Source: Sphingobacterium pedocola
GTDB taxonomy: Bacteria; Bacteroidota; Bacteroidia; Sphingobacteriales; Sphingobacteriaceae
DNA length: 64,000 nt
Assembly (NCBI RefSeq): GCF_015209965.1
Contig: NZ_MU158689.1
Span: 2,071,667-2,135,666 of the forward strand
Direction of reading: 5' to 3'
The stretch's first letter is position 1. Each line of letters begins with the position of its first letter. A program made the position numbers and the translations under genes. A model generated the notes under the pieces. The model was not told where the DNA came from, did not search any database, and worked only from the letters and a program-made list of their open reading frames with translations. This document shows positions 26,819 through 33,865 of the stretch, in pieces.

Positions 26819-27794
26819 CTATCCGATCAGTGCCCATCTTCTTGGGCTTCTGTTTCAGCTGGATGGCAAACAACTTCAAGATCAGTATAAGAATCACTTG
26901 AGCGACTTTCATGATTGGGACCAAAAACCTCATGCGGAGTACTGGACTGTATTTCCTGGCAATATATCCCCACAGCTCAGTATTGATGAAACCAGTTTTA
27001 GCAATGGCGAACTTTATACTATCGTCACCAGCAAAGCCTCCAAAGGCAAAAAGGGGACTATTCTAGCCACCATTAGAGGAACAAAGGCAGAAGATATTAT
27101 CACCGTATTAGAGCGTATTCCACTCAGGCTAAGAAACAAAGTTAAAGAAGTAACGATGGATATGGCTCCCAATATGGCAAAAGCTATCCGTAGGTGTTTT
27201 CGGAATGCTCGAAGGGTTATCGATCGGTTTCATGTACAAAAACTTGCTTATGATGCTGTTCAGGAACTTCGTATCAGATACCGCTGGCAGGTGTTAGATG
27301 AGGAAAGTAAAAAGATTGCCCAGGCACGTAAATGCGGTATTCCTTATGACCCTGGAGTGCTATCCAACGGTGATACCCTTAAACAATTGTTGGCAAGGTC
27401 TAGATATCTGTTATTCAAGCATCCCACAAGATGGACCGAGAGTCAAAAGCACCGGGCAGAACTCTTATTTCTACGATTCCCTCTTCTCAAAAAAGCACAT
27501 GATCTGGGAATAGCATTGGGAGATATCTTCCAGAAATGCAAAGACAAGAAAGTCGCTTTTACCAAACTTGGTCTATGGCATAATCAGGTAGAAGCTTCAG
27601 GAATAGCATCTTTTGAAAGCGTGGCCAGATCTATCGCTGCCCATCATCCCTATATCCTACATTACTTCGATAACAAAAGTACAAACGCTTCTGCAGAATC
27701 CTTTAATGCTAAACTAAAAGCATTCAGAAGTATCTTCCGTGGGGTTAGAGATACCCAATTCTTTCTTTATAGGGTAATGAAATTATATGCTTAA
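26811..27794 (+). CDS. ISL3-type DDE transposase (ORF B)
   Basis: Protein of 327 residues. DDE-type residues are visible: Asp in QLSIDETSF, Asp in VTMDMAPNMAKAIRRCF followed by RRVIDRFHVQKLAYDA, and Glu in NASAESFNAKLKAF. These are the hallmarks of the ISL3 transposase fold. No stop or frameshift interrupts it, so the element could still be active. The start is a TTG overlapping the end of ORF A. Confidence 0.88.
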   Translation: MDNYPISAHLLGLLFQLDGKQLQDQYKNHLSDFHDWDQKPHAEYWTVFPGNISPQLSIDETSFSNGELYTIVTSKASKGKKGTILATIRGTKAEDIITVLERIPLRLRNKVKEVTMDMAPNMAKAIRRCFRNARRVIDRFHVQKLAYDAVQELRIRYRWQVLDEESKKIAQARKCGIPYDPGVLSNGDTLKQLLARSRYLLFKHPTRWTESQKHRAELLFLRFPLLKKAHDLGIALGDIFQKCKDKKVAFTKLGLWHNQVEASGIASFESVARSIAAHHPYILHYFDNKSTNASAESFNAKLKAFRSIFRGVRDTQFFLYRVMKLYA

Positions 27795-27805
27795 AAAGGA
27801 TTACC

Positions 27806-27836
27806 CCCCAAACTTTCGGTATGATCCTTTTAAAAC
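27806..27836 (-). repeat. Right terminal inverted repeat of the IS
   Basis: Reverse complement of the left repeat with a few mismatches. Bases 27830-27832 also form the stop codon of the exonuclease gene on the minus strand. Confidence 0.85.
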
Positions 27837-28789
27837 GTCGAAGTTTTCGCCATATTTCGAACAACAATCTTTCCTTCAAAATAGCTTTTTAGCATGGCGC
27901 CGTCTCCATGTACAGTCCATATCTCTCTTGGATTAGATGCTTCAATACATTGAAGTAAATCTTCCCAATCCACATGATCTGAGATGTAAAGAGACAAATC
28001 GTTATTGTGTTGTAATCTTTTCCAACCGGAAGCAAAAACCCGTATAACATTCTTTGCTCGGAAGTAACTGTTAAAAGTCAATGGTGGAACCAAATATACC
28101 TTGTTTACACCATCCTTCATCACTTTACGGTTATAGATCTCATATTTTAAAGGCACGAAACCGTGGGTATCGTAGATCCGATGAATCGGAGCAATGTTGT
28201 GATGTACATATATCACCTTTTCAGGGCAATACACGTTTAAGAGATGGGTTAACCTCTGCGCCTTACCGAGAGAATAACACCCCAGCATCATGTTATGATT
28301 TGTCGTAGCCAGTTTAGAAATTTCTTCCACCGGATCCGGATGAACAACATTCGGATTAGCAAAAGTCGTTTCCGTTATGAGTACGTCAGTCTTTACAAAA
28401 ACAAAGGGTTCACATGTGGCATCGCCCTGTAGTTTATAATCCCCCGTATACAGGTATCTCGTTCCGTTGTATTCCATCAGTATTTGTGCAGAACCCAAAA
28501 TATGACCAGCCGGAAAAAAAGTAATCTTTACTTCAGCCAAAAAGAAAGATTCGTTATACCCTATCGCTTTATAAGACCCCAGTTCTTGCTTTGCAAAACG
28601 GTGCCGCATAAAGATCGTGGTCGTATTAGTCGCTATGATGTGGTGATGCCCAGGTCGTGCATGATCGCCATGGGCATGAGAAATTAATGCGGTCTGCACA
28701 GGCATTAAGGGATCAACGTAGAAATCACCATACGAACAGTAGTAACCTTTTGACGTTTCCACCAAAAAATCAGCGATAATTTCACCCAT
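27830..28789 (-). CDS. Ligase-associated DNA exonuclease (MBL fold)
   Basis: Protein of 319 residues of the metallo-beta-lactamase/beta-CASP type. It shows SHAHGDHARPGHHH (metal ligands HxHxDH), FFPAGHILGSAQI, YTGDYKLQGDATCEPF, LITETTFANP, GCYSLGKAQRL and a final IWTVHGDGAMLKSYF. This matches the exonuclease usually encoded with an ATP-dependent DNA ligase, a DEXH helicase and a PdeM-like phosphoesterase in a DNA-repair cassette. The start overlaps the coaE stop by one base (TAATG). The last two codons and the stop come from the IS terminal repeat. None of the partner genes is present on the other side of the IS. Confidence 0.85.
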   Translation of the reverse strand: MGEIIADFLVETSKGYYCSYGDFYVDPLMPVQTALISHAHGDHARPGHHHIIATNTTTIFMRHRFAKQELGSYKAIGYNESFFLAEVKITFFPAGHILGSAQILMEYNGTRYLYTGDYKLQGDATCEPFVFVKTDVLITETTFANPNVVHPDPVEEISKLATTNHNMMLGCYSLGKAQRLTHLLNVYCPEKVIYVHHNIAPIHRIYDTHGFVPLKYEIYNRKVMKDGVNKVYLVPPLTFNSYFRAKNVIRVFASGWKRLQHNNDLSLYISDHVDWEDLLQCIEASNPREIWTVHGDGAMLKSYFEGKIVVRNMAKTSTF

Positions 28790-29373
28790 TATATTTCCAA
28801 TAACTTACGGTGGATAGCCAACACCTGCGGTAACAAAGGTGTAACTTCATCATTAACAATAATAAAATCTGCATATCCTTTCTTCTCTTCTTCGGGCATC
28901 TGTCTACTCATCCTATCCAGTACCTCTTCTTTGGATACATGATCTCTTTTCATTACTCTCTTTAAACGAAGATCCAGTGATGCGGCAACTAATATCGTAT
29001 AATCTAGTGATTTATACGAACCGCTTTCATAAAGCAATGCTGCTTCTTTGAGGCTATACGCTCCCCTTTGCTTTTCTGTCCAGTCTAACGCATCTTGGAT
29101 TACAACAGGGTGAACAATTCCATTCAGTAGCTCAAGCTTTTCAGGATCCTTAAATACCTTATCAGCTAGCCATTTTCGATTCAAGGCGCCATCTTCACCG
29201 TAGGTTTCTGATCCGAATTCATTAATCAGACCTTTACGTATAATATCACTTTTAACCATGATGTCTTTCGCTTCCTTATCTGCGTCATAAAATGCGATTC
29301 CCATACTTTTGAAAATTTTGCTAACAAAACTTTTTCCGGTACCTATACCTCCTGTTATTCCAATTTTTAGCAT
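28789..29373 (-). CDS. coaE: Dephospho-CoA kinase
   Basis: Protein of 194 residues with the P-loop GITGGIGTGKSFVSKIF, YDADKEAKDIM, and lid residues in LRLKRVMKRDHVSKEEV. It performs the last step of coenzyme A synthesis, phosphorylating dephospho-CoA. It begins 4 nt after ybbR and overlaps the exonuclease by one base, so the three are translated from one message. Confidence 0.95.
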   Translation of the reverse strand: MLKIGITGGIGTGKSFVSKIFKSMGIAFYDADKEAKDIMVKSDIIRKGLINEFGSETYGEDGALNRKWLADKVFKDPEKLELLNGIVHPVVIQDALDWTEKQRGAYSLKEAALLYESGSYKSLDYTILVAASLDLRLKRVMKRDHVSKEEVLDRMSRQMPEEEKKGYADFIIVNDEVTPLLPQVLAIHRKLLEI

Positions 29374-29377
29374 ATTA

Positions 29378-30325
29378 TTACTTTCTCACGAAAAAATCCA
29401 CATTTTGAGGTTCAATCTTAATAATCTTACAAAAATCAGGAACCTGCGTTAATATCACAGGAAGGCTAGTAACGCTGTGTTCTATCCAACTTTCCAAATC
29501 GACAACTGCTTCAAAATCTCTTGCCGACCACTTATTATAATCTTTTAACGACACCAAGGTGGTGATGGAGACCTTACTAGGAACAGTTCGCACTGAGGTA
29601 AACTTCCTTGCATTCTCAATCTTCAGAGGTATCTCTATAACCTTTTCTGTAAGCTCTCCCACTGGAATTACAATCTCAGCTATCGTAGGATAGATTGTGA
29701 TATTCGTACGTTGATTGCGATTGATGTTTGCTACCGTTCGTACATCCGTTTGGATCTGCATTCCGCGAATAGTATCCGTCTCCAAAAACTCAATATTTGC
29801 CACGTCTTCCAATGGACCTGTAATGGTTACATAGGCCGGATTTGCTTTAGTTTCTCCTGTAATGCCGTACTGTTTACGAAAGGTAATATTGTAAGGTACC
29901 TTGACCGGTACTTTTCGTTGGGTTTGTTTCGAAAAATCGAAGTAAAGCGTATCTGGGACAACATGAATAATCTGCTTATTTGCTGGAAATTGTCGATTGA
30001 TGAATCCCAATTGACTGCTGAATACAATAAAGTTTCTAGTCTTTAAATTACTTAGGTCTACCTGAATATTAGAACTGTCGGGCTTAAATTTACTGAGTAA
30101 CAAGTCCCAACCACTCATTTTCACGCGTACCTTAACGGTATCCGATTGTAACGGATGAAAGGCCCTTTTTTCCGGAATATTTATATATTCTATTCCGGCT
30201 TTTAATGTAACCGTATATTTATTAGAAATAGCTATTAATGTCCAAGCAATGAATGAAATAATAACACAACGTAAAAAGATCGAAATCTTCCGACGTTGGT
30301 TCTTATTAAATCTTCTTTGCTTCAT
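29378..30325 (-). CDS. YbbR-like domain protein
   Basis: Protein of 315 residues. It has a basic N-terminus (MKQRRFNKNQRRK) and one membrane helix (about 15-35, FLRCVIISFIAWTLIAIS), followed by repeated beta-rich YbbR-type segments outside the membrane (VTLKAGIEYINIPEKR, VTITGPLEDV). In Firmicutes the related CdaR regulates a diadenylate cyclase. No cyclase gene is adjacent here, so the role is open. It is located in the same order as in many Bacteroidota, between yajC and coaE. Confidence 0.8.
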   Translation of the reverse strand: MKQRRFNKNQRRKISIFLRCVIISFIAWTLIAISNKYTVTLKAGIEYINIPEKRAFHPLQSDTVKVRVKMSGWDLLLSKFKPDSSNIQVDLSNLKTRNFIVFSSQLGFINRQFPANKQIIHVVPDTLYFDFSKQTQRKVPVKVPYNITFRKQYGITGETKANPAYVTITGPLEDVANIEFLETDTIRGMQIQTDVRTVANINRNQRTNITIYPTIAEIVIPVGELTEKVIEIPLKIENARKFTSVRTVPSKVSITTLVSLKDYNKWSARDFEAVVDLESWIEHSVTSLPVILTQVPDFCKIIKIEPQNVDFFVRK

Positions 30326-30441
30326 TACACAAAGTTAATAAATAGTCTGAGATCAATCTTAAAAAGTACGAGTATAATAAAATCCTTCCTTTAGCATCAC
30401 CAAAAACCATCTATTCGCCCCATAGTCTGCTACAAAACAAC

Positions 30442-30469
30442 AAAGCCATTCAACATACTGAATGGCTTT
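30442..30469 (-). terminator. Terminator after yajC
   Basis: AAAGCCATTCA pairs with TGAATGGCTTT around a 6-nt loop, just after the yajC stop on the minus strand. A T-rich tail follows (GTTGTTTTG). Confidence 0.75.
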
Positions 30470-30493
30470 AAAATAGTATTTTTCAAAAATAAC

Positions 30494-30817
30494 TTACGCT
30501 TTTTTCGCGCCTTCTCCATTGGCCAAACGCGATGCATCTAAAGAGATCGCAGATTTGTCAAAACGCATTTTCACACCTGAGCCTACATCTACCAAAAACG
30601 TAGTATCACTTACTTCCACTATTCTTCCGTGGATACCTGCTGTCGTTACGACCTTTGAATTCACGCCTAGCTCTTCAATATATTTTTTGTGATCTTTTTG
30701 TTTCTTCATTTGCGGTCTGATCATGAAGAAATAAAATACCACGACAATTAAAATCATTGGTAAGAAGCTCATGATATTGCTTCCGCCTGTTGCTGCTTGT
30801 AATAAAACTGTTGACAT
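30494..30817 (-). CDS. yajC: Preprotein translocase subunit YajC
   Basis: Protein of 107 residues, the usual YajC size. It has one N-terminal membrane helix (NIMSFLPMILIVVVFYFFMI), then RPQMKKQKDHKKYIEELGVNSKV and VTTAGIHGRIVEVSD. YajC is an accessory protein of the SecDF-YidC complex in the inner membrane. It follows the DUF1573 gene by 23 nt. Confidence 0.94.
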   Translation of the reverse strand: MSTVLLQAATGGSNIMSFLPMILIVVVFYFFMIRPQMKKQKDHKKYIEELGVNSKVVTTAGIHGRIVEVSDTTFLVDVGSGVKMRFDKSAISLDASRLANGEGAKKA

Positions 30818-30840
30818 TATTTACTTTTTTTATTGATTAC

Positions 30841-31302
30841 TTATTTATTTTTCACTACTGTACCTTTAATCTGAACGGTAGTTACTTTATTTGTAGCATT
30901 AGAACTCACTGTAATTATCTTTTGCTGTGTCCCTACCTGTCCTTCACTATTGAAAGCTACTTTTATCTCACCTTCTTTACCGGGTAATACGGGATCTTTC
31001 GTATAATCCGGAGTTGTACATCCACAAGAAGCACTTACTGCAGAAATGATAACGGGCTCTTCTCCTGTATTTTTAAATTCGAAGACATGATCTACCACCT
31101 CACCCTCTTTAACGGTACCAAAATCAAAAGCGTCTTCTTCAAATTCGATCTTACCTTTACCAGACAACGACTTAGTATTCTCCGACGGTGTACTCACTTC
31201 GGTAGGATCCACTTTACTCGCTTCCTCTGTCTTTGGTTGATTGCTACAAGCTGCAAAGAAAACGACTGCAGCTAAACCTATACCCAATTGTTTAAATTTC
31301 AT
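30841..31302 (-). CDS. DUF1573 lipoprotein
   Basis: Protein of 153 residues. It has a lipoprotein signal (FFAAC, Cys near residue 19), a low-complexity linker, and one DUF1573 Ig-like domain with FEFKNTGEEPVIISAVSASC followed by GCTTPDYTKDPVLPGKEG. DUF1573 proteins are common in Bacteroidota between nusB and yajC. Their function is unknown; a periplasmic binding role fits the fold. Confidence 0.88.
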   Translation of the reverse strand: MKFKQLGIGLAAVVFFAACSNQPKTEEASKVDPTEVSTPSENTKSLSGKGKIEFEEDAFDFGTVKEGEVVDHVFEFKNTGEEPVIISAVSASCGCTTPDYTKDPVLPGKEGEIKVAFNSEGQVGTQQKIITVSSNATNKVTTVQIKGTVVKNK

Positions 31303-31377
31303 CTGTATACTAATTATATTTATTTACTATATGATTCCTTATCTCCGTAGCTAACAGACACGGAGATACATATATAC

Positions 31378-32325
31378 TTAATCTTTTAAGCCCCGACCTA
31401 CCTTGCGGATACGCCCCTGTTTAGTCAGATCCGCTAAAATTTTGTCAAGTATACCATTTATAAATGTGTTACTTTTTAGCGTACTGAAAGATTTTGACAA
31501 TTCAATATACTCATTTATCGTCACTTTCACAGGGATACTTGGAAAATTTATCAGTTCACTGATAGCCATACGCATTAATAACGTATCCATCAATGCAATA
31601 CGATCTGCTTCCCAGTTTTTCGTTTTATCCGAAATAAGTTGCTGGTACTCCGGAGTATGACGAATAGTCATCTTCAATAATTCCTCAATAAACTCGCTAT
31701 CTTCGGCCCAATTAGGTGTCAAATCTGCTAGTTTATTTTGTGATGGATTTTCCGAACTAAAATTTTTGAATGTCTTAGCAACCATCGCTTGAAGAACTTC
31801 CTTATCCACAGACCAATTGATAAATTTCTCTTCAAAAACCTGTTCAATTTCTACCGTTTTAAGGATAATTTTTTTAAATATATATTTAATGATATCCTTC
31901 TCGCCCCCAATACTACGGTCGTCACCTGATAGGTACTCCAAATAAGCTTCTGAATTTTTCAGTTGGGCAAATATCGACCGTACAATCTCCGGGTCAAACT
32001 CCCAAGACACCTTATATTTTTTGACCAGCTCCAAGTATTCTCTATTTTGACGAAGCGATTCAATAAAGGTGTTCGAGTTTAATTTTGTAGTAAGAATTTT
32101 ATCCTTTTCCGTAGGTAAAAATTTTGCAGCGCGACTTTCCGCATCCAACACCACATATTCAGCCACCTCATCCAATAGATTTAGTGTCCAAATGTACATC
32201 TCATTTACTTCCTCTACACTTTTGAAAAGTGCCTTTTGAAATTCTTTAACTTGTTTATCTTCTGACAAGCTGTGCGCATAAAGCGTCTGCATTACTTTCA
32301 CCCTAAGGTGTCTTCTATTAAGCAT
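31378..32325 (-). CDS. nusB: Transcription antitermination factor NusB, long form
   Basis: Protein of 315 residues, about twice the size of E. coli NusB. It opens with MLNRRHLRVKVMQTLYAHSL, and the NusB core closes it (WEADRIALMDTLLMRMAISE, PVKVTINEYIELSKSFST, FINGILDKI). The extra middle part is helical. This long form is usual in the Bacteroidota. NusB acts in rRNA antitermination with NusE (S10). Confidence 0.9.
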   Translation of the reverse strand: MLNRRHLRVKVMQTLYAHSLSEDKQVKEFQKALFKSVEEVNEMYIWTLNLLDEVAEYVVLDAESRAAKFLPTEKDKILTTKLNSNTFIESLRQNREYLELVKKYKVSWEFDPEIVRSIFAQLKNSEAYLEYLSGDDRSIGGEKDIIKYIFKKIILKTVEIEQVFEEKFINWSVDKEVLQAMVAKTFKNFSSENPSQNKLADLTPNWAEDSEFIEELLKMTIRHTPEYQQLISDKTKNWEADRIALMDTLLMRMAISELINFPSIPVKVTINEYIELSKSFSTLKSNTFINGILDKILADLTKQGRIRKVGRGLKD

Positions 32326-32371
32326 ATATATTTAAAGAACGATTTTTTAATAAAGAACGATTTTGTATTTA

Positions 32372-33451
32372 TTATCTTTTTAATTTCCCGATATCCCTAA
32401 TGCGTTTTTCTGCAATTTGTTGAGCAGCTTCAAACGTGGTAATTCCCTCTTCTCTGGACTTTTGTATTACATGTCGGGTGGCACTGTATATGTTCCTAAT
32501 CAAAGATTCGGTACGCTCAACACCATAACCTTCCAATTCCGAGAAACAGCTAATTAATGCACCTGAATTAATCAAGAAATCTGGTGTATAGAGGATATTG
32601 TATTCCTTCAATGCTTGAATAGTAGCCTCCTCATCCTTCAACTGATTATTTGCTGAACCCGCTATTATTTTACAGCGCATCTTCGGAATTGTCTCTATAT
32701 TAACAGTACCTCCTAACGCACATGGCGCATATACATCTACATCCAACTCGTAACTTGTCGAATACTGAATAGGTTCGGCTTTATACTTAGCCGCAATTTT
32801 CATTTTACGCTCTTCGGTCATATCCGACACATATACACGTGCATTTTCCGCCCGTAACATCGCTACTAATTGTTCACCCACACTTCCTACACCCTGCACC
32901 GCAACTTTGCGTCCCGCTAATGAATCATCACCGTAGAGTTCTTTAATGGCAGCTTTGATACCATAAAAAACACCTTTCGCTGCAAAAATGGTAGTGTCCC
33001 CTCCTCCATTAAGCGCAGTAGGTAACCCCGCTACATAGTTGGTTTCTGCATGAATATATTCTAAATCTTTTTGAGAAGTACCTACGTCAATGGAGGCAAT
33101 AAAGTTTCCATTTAGACCTTCAATAAATCTACCAAAACGGCGCATCAATAATTCCGTTTTATCTGTTCTATTATTACCGATAATAATAGCGCAGCCTCCT
33201 CCTAAATTTAATCCAGCCAAAGAAGCTTTATATGTGATTGCCTGTGACAGGCGCAACGCGTCTTCAATAGCTTCCGCCTCTGACGTATAGGGCAACATCC
33301 GCACTCCGCCGATAGCAGGGCCTAATGTTGTATCGTGAATAGCGACAATGGCTTTCAATCCAATCTCCGGATCATGGCAAAAGAAAAGATTTTGGTGTCC
33401 TAAGGGACGCATTAAATCAAAAATAGAAGTATTTTGCATATCTAATAACAC
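32372..33451 (-). CDS. Glu/Leu/Phe/Val dehydrogenase-family protein lacking the catalytic Lys
   Basis: Protein of 359 residues, close in size and layout to leucine dehydrogenase. The dimerisation and substrate half has AIGGVRMLPY and ITYKASLAGLNLGGGCAII. The NAD half has VAVQGVGSVGEQLVAML and APCALGGTVN. The first lysine (K75, TYK) is kept. The catalytic lysine of LNLGGGK, 12 residues later, is Cys (C87, codon 33191-33193). The usual SGDPSP stretch is GGDTTI, while DVGTS keeps its Asp. Normal amino-acid deamination is doubtful, and it may be an altered or regulatory paralogue. The exact start (M1 or M5) is open. Confidence 0.82.
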   Translation of the reverse strand: MLLDMQNTSIFDLMRPLGHQNLFFCHDPEIGLKAIVAIHDTTLGPAIGGVRMLPYTSEAEAIEDALRLSQAITYKASLAGLNLGGGCAIIIGNNRTDKTELLMRRFGRFIEGLNGNFIASIDVGTSQKDLEYIHAETNYVAGLPTALNGGGDTTIFAAKGVFYGIKAAIKELYGDDSLAGRKVAVQGVGSVGEQLVAMLRAENARVYVSDMTEERKMKIAAKYKAEPIQYSTSYELDVDVYAPCALGGTVNIETIPKMRCKIIAGSANNQLKDEEATIQALKEYNILYTPDFLINSGALISCFSELEGYGVERTESLIRNIYSATRHVIQKSREEGITTFEAAQQIAEKRIRDIGKLKR

Positions 33452-33474
33452 AAATTATGGCCGCTATGACTTTG

Positions 33475-33482
33475 CAAAAATA
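33475..33482 (-). promoter_or_regulatory. Probable -7 element for the dehydrogenase gene
   Basis: On the minus strand reads TATTTTTG, a match to TAnnTTTG, 23 nt upstream of the ATG at 33451. Confidence 0.5.
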
Positions 33483-33528
33483 CAAATAAAATCCTTCTCC
33501 ATTGTAATTATTCCAACATAAAATATCC

Positions 33529-33723
33529 ATGGATATTCCGTATAGTAACTTGAAGATCAAACCAAGCTTGCTAGACTCTGCAGAACAGGCAAGCACCGGC
33601 GAATTGATAAATCAGGCAGTGCTCATTCATACATTTAAGCTTGCAGGCATGAACTTAAGCAAAACATTCTTGAACATAGCAAAGCAATCTCTCATGAGTA
33701 CCACTAAAAATGAACACAAATGA
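33529..33723 (+). CDS. Possible small ORF, 64 residues
   Basis: A short frame with no recognisable domain, signal or membrane segment (starts MDIPYSNLKIKPSLLDSAEQ). It sits in the 414-nt gap between the dehydrogenase and the ABC exporter and is followed by an imperfect repeat (ATGAATAAT with a related flank near 33720 and 33750). No promoter is evident. It may be a chance frame or a remnant. Confidence 0.2.
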   Translation: MDIPYSNLKIKPSLLDSAEQASTGELINQAVLIHTFKLAGMNLSKTFLNIAKQSLMSTTKNEHK

Positions 33724-33841
33724 ATAATACCTCATAAAGTAAACTCAGATGAATAATCCGGTGAAGTGAACATGAATCAATAACGCAAGAAACAAACATA
33801 TCATGAAAAATAATGTGCTTTTATATGCAAAGCAATTTATC

Positions 33842-33849
33842 TAAGTTTG
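33842..33849 (+). promoter_or_regulatory. Probable -7 element for the ABC exporter gene
   Basis: TAAGTTTG matches TAnnTTTG and lies 16 nt before the ATG. Confidence 0.65.
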
Positions 33850-33865
33850 TAGACTTAAAGCACAA

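Larger units (their letters stand above)
26389..27836 (+). mobile_element. Insertion sequence, ISL3-type (ISAon1-like), complete
   Basis: The element is 1448 bp, bounded by imperfect 31-bp terminal inverted repeats (26389-26419 and 27806-27836). The outer 14 bases, GTTTTAAAAGGATC, are identical. Inside are two overlapping transposase frames. The eight bases outside each end (TGACTAAG on the left, GTCGAAGT on the right) do not match, so no target-site duplication is visible. The right end overlaps the last codons of the neighbouring exonuclease gene. The missing duplication suggests a rearrangement after insertion. Confidence 0.88.

Noticed and set aside
29378..30325. YbbR protein as part of a cyclic-di-AMP system
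   Set aside because: No diadenylate cyclase gene is adjacent; the neighbours are yajC and coaE, so there is no contextual support.
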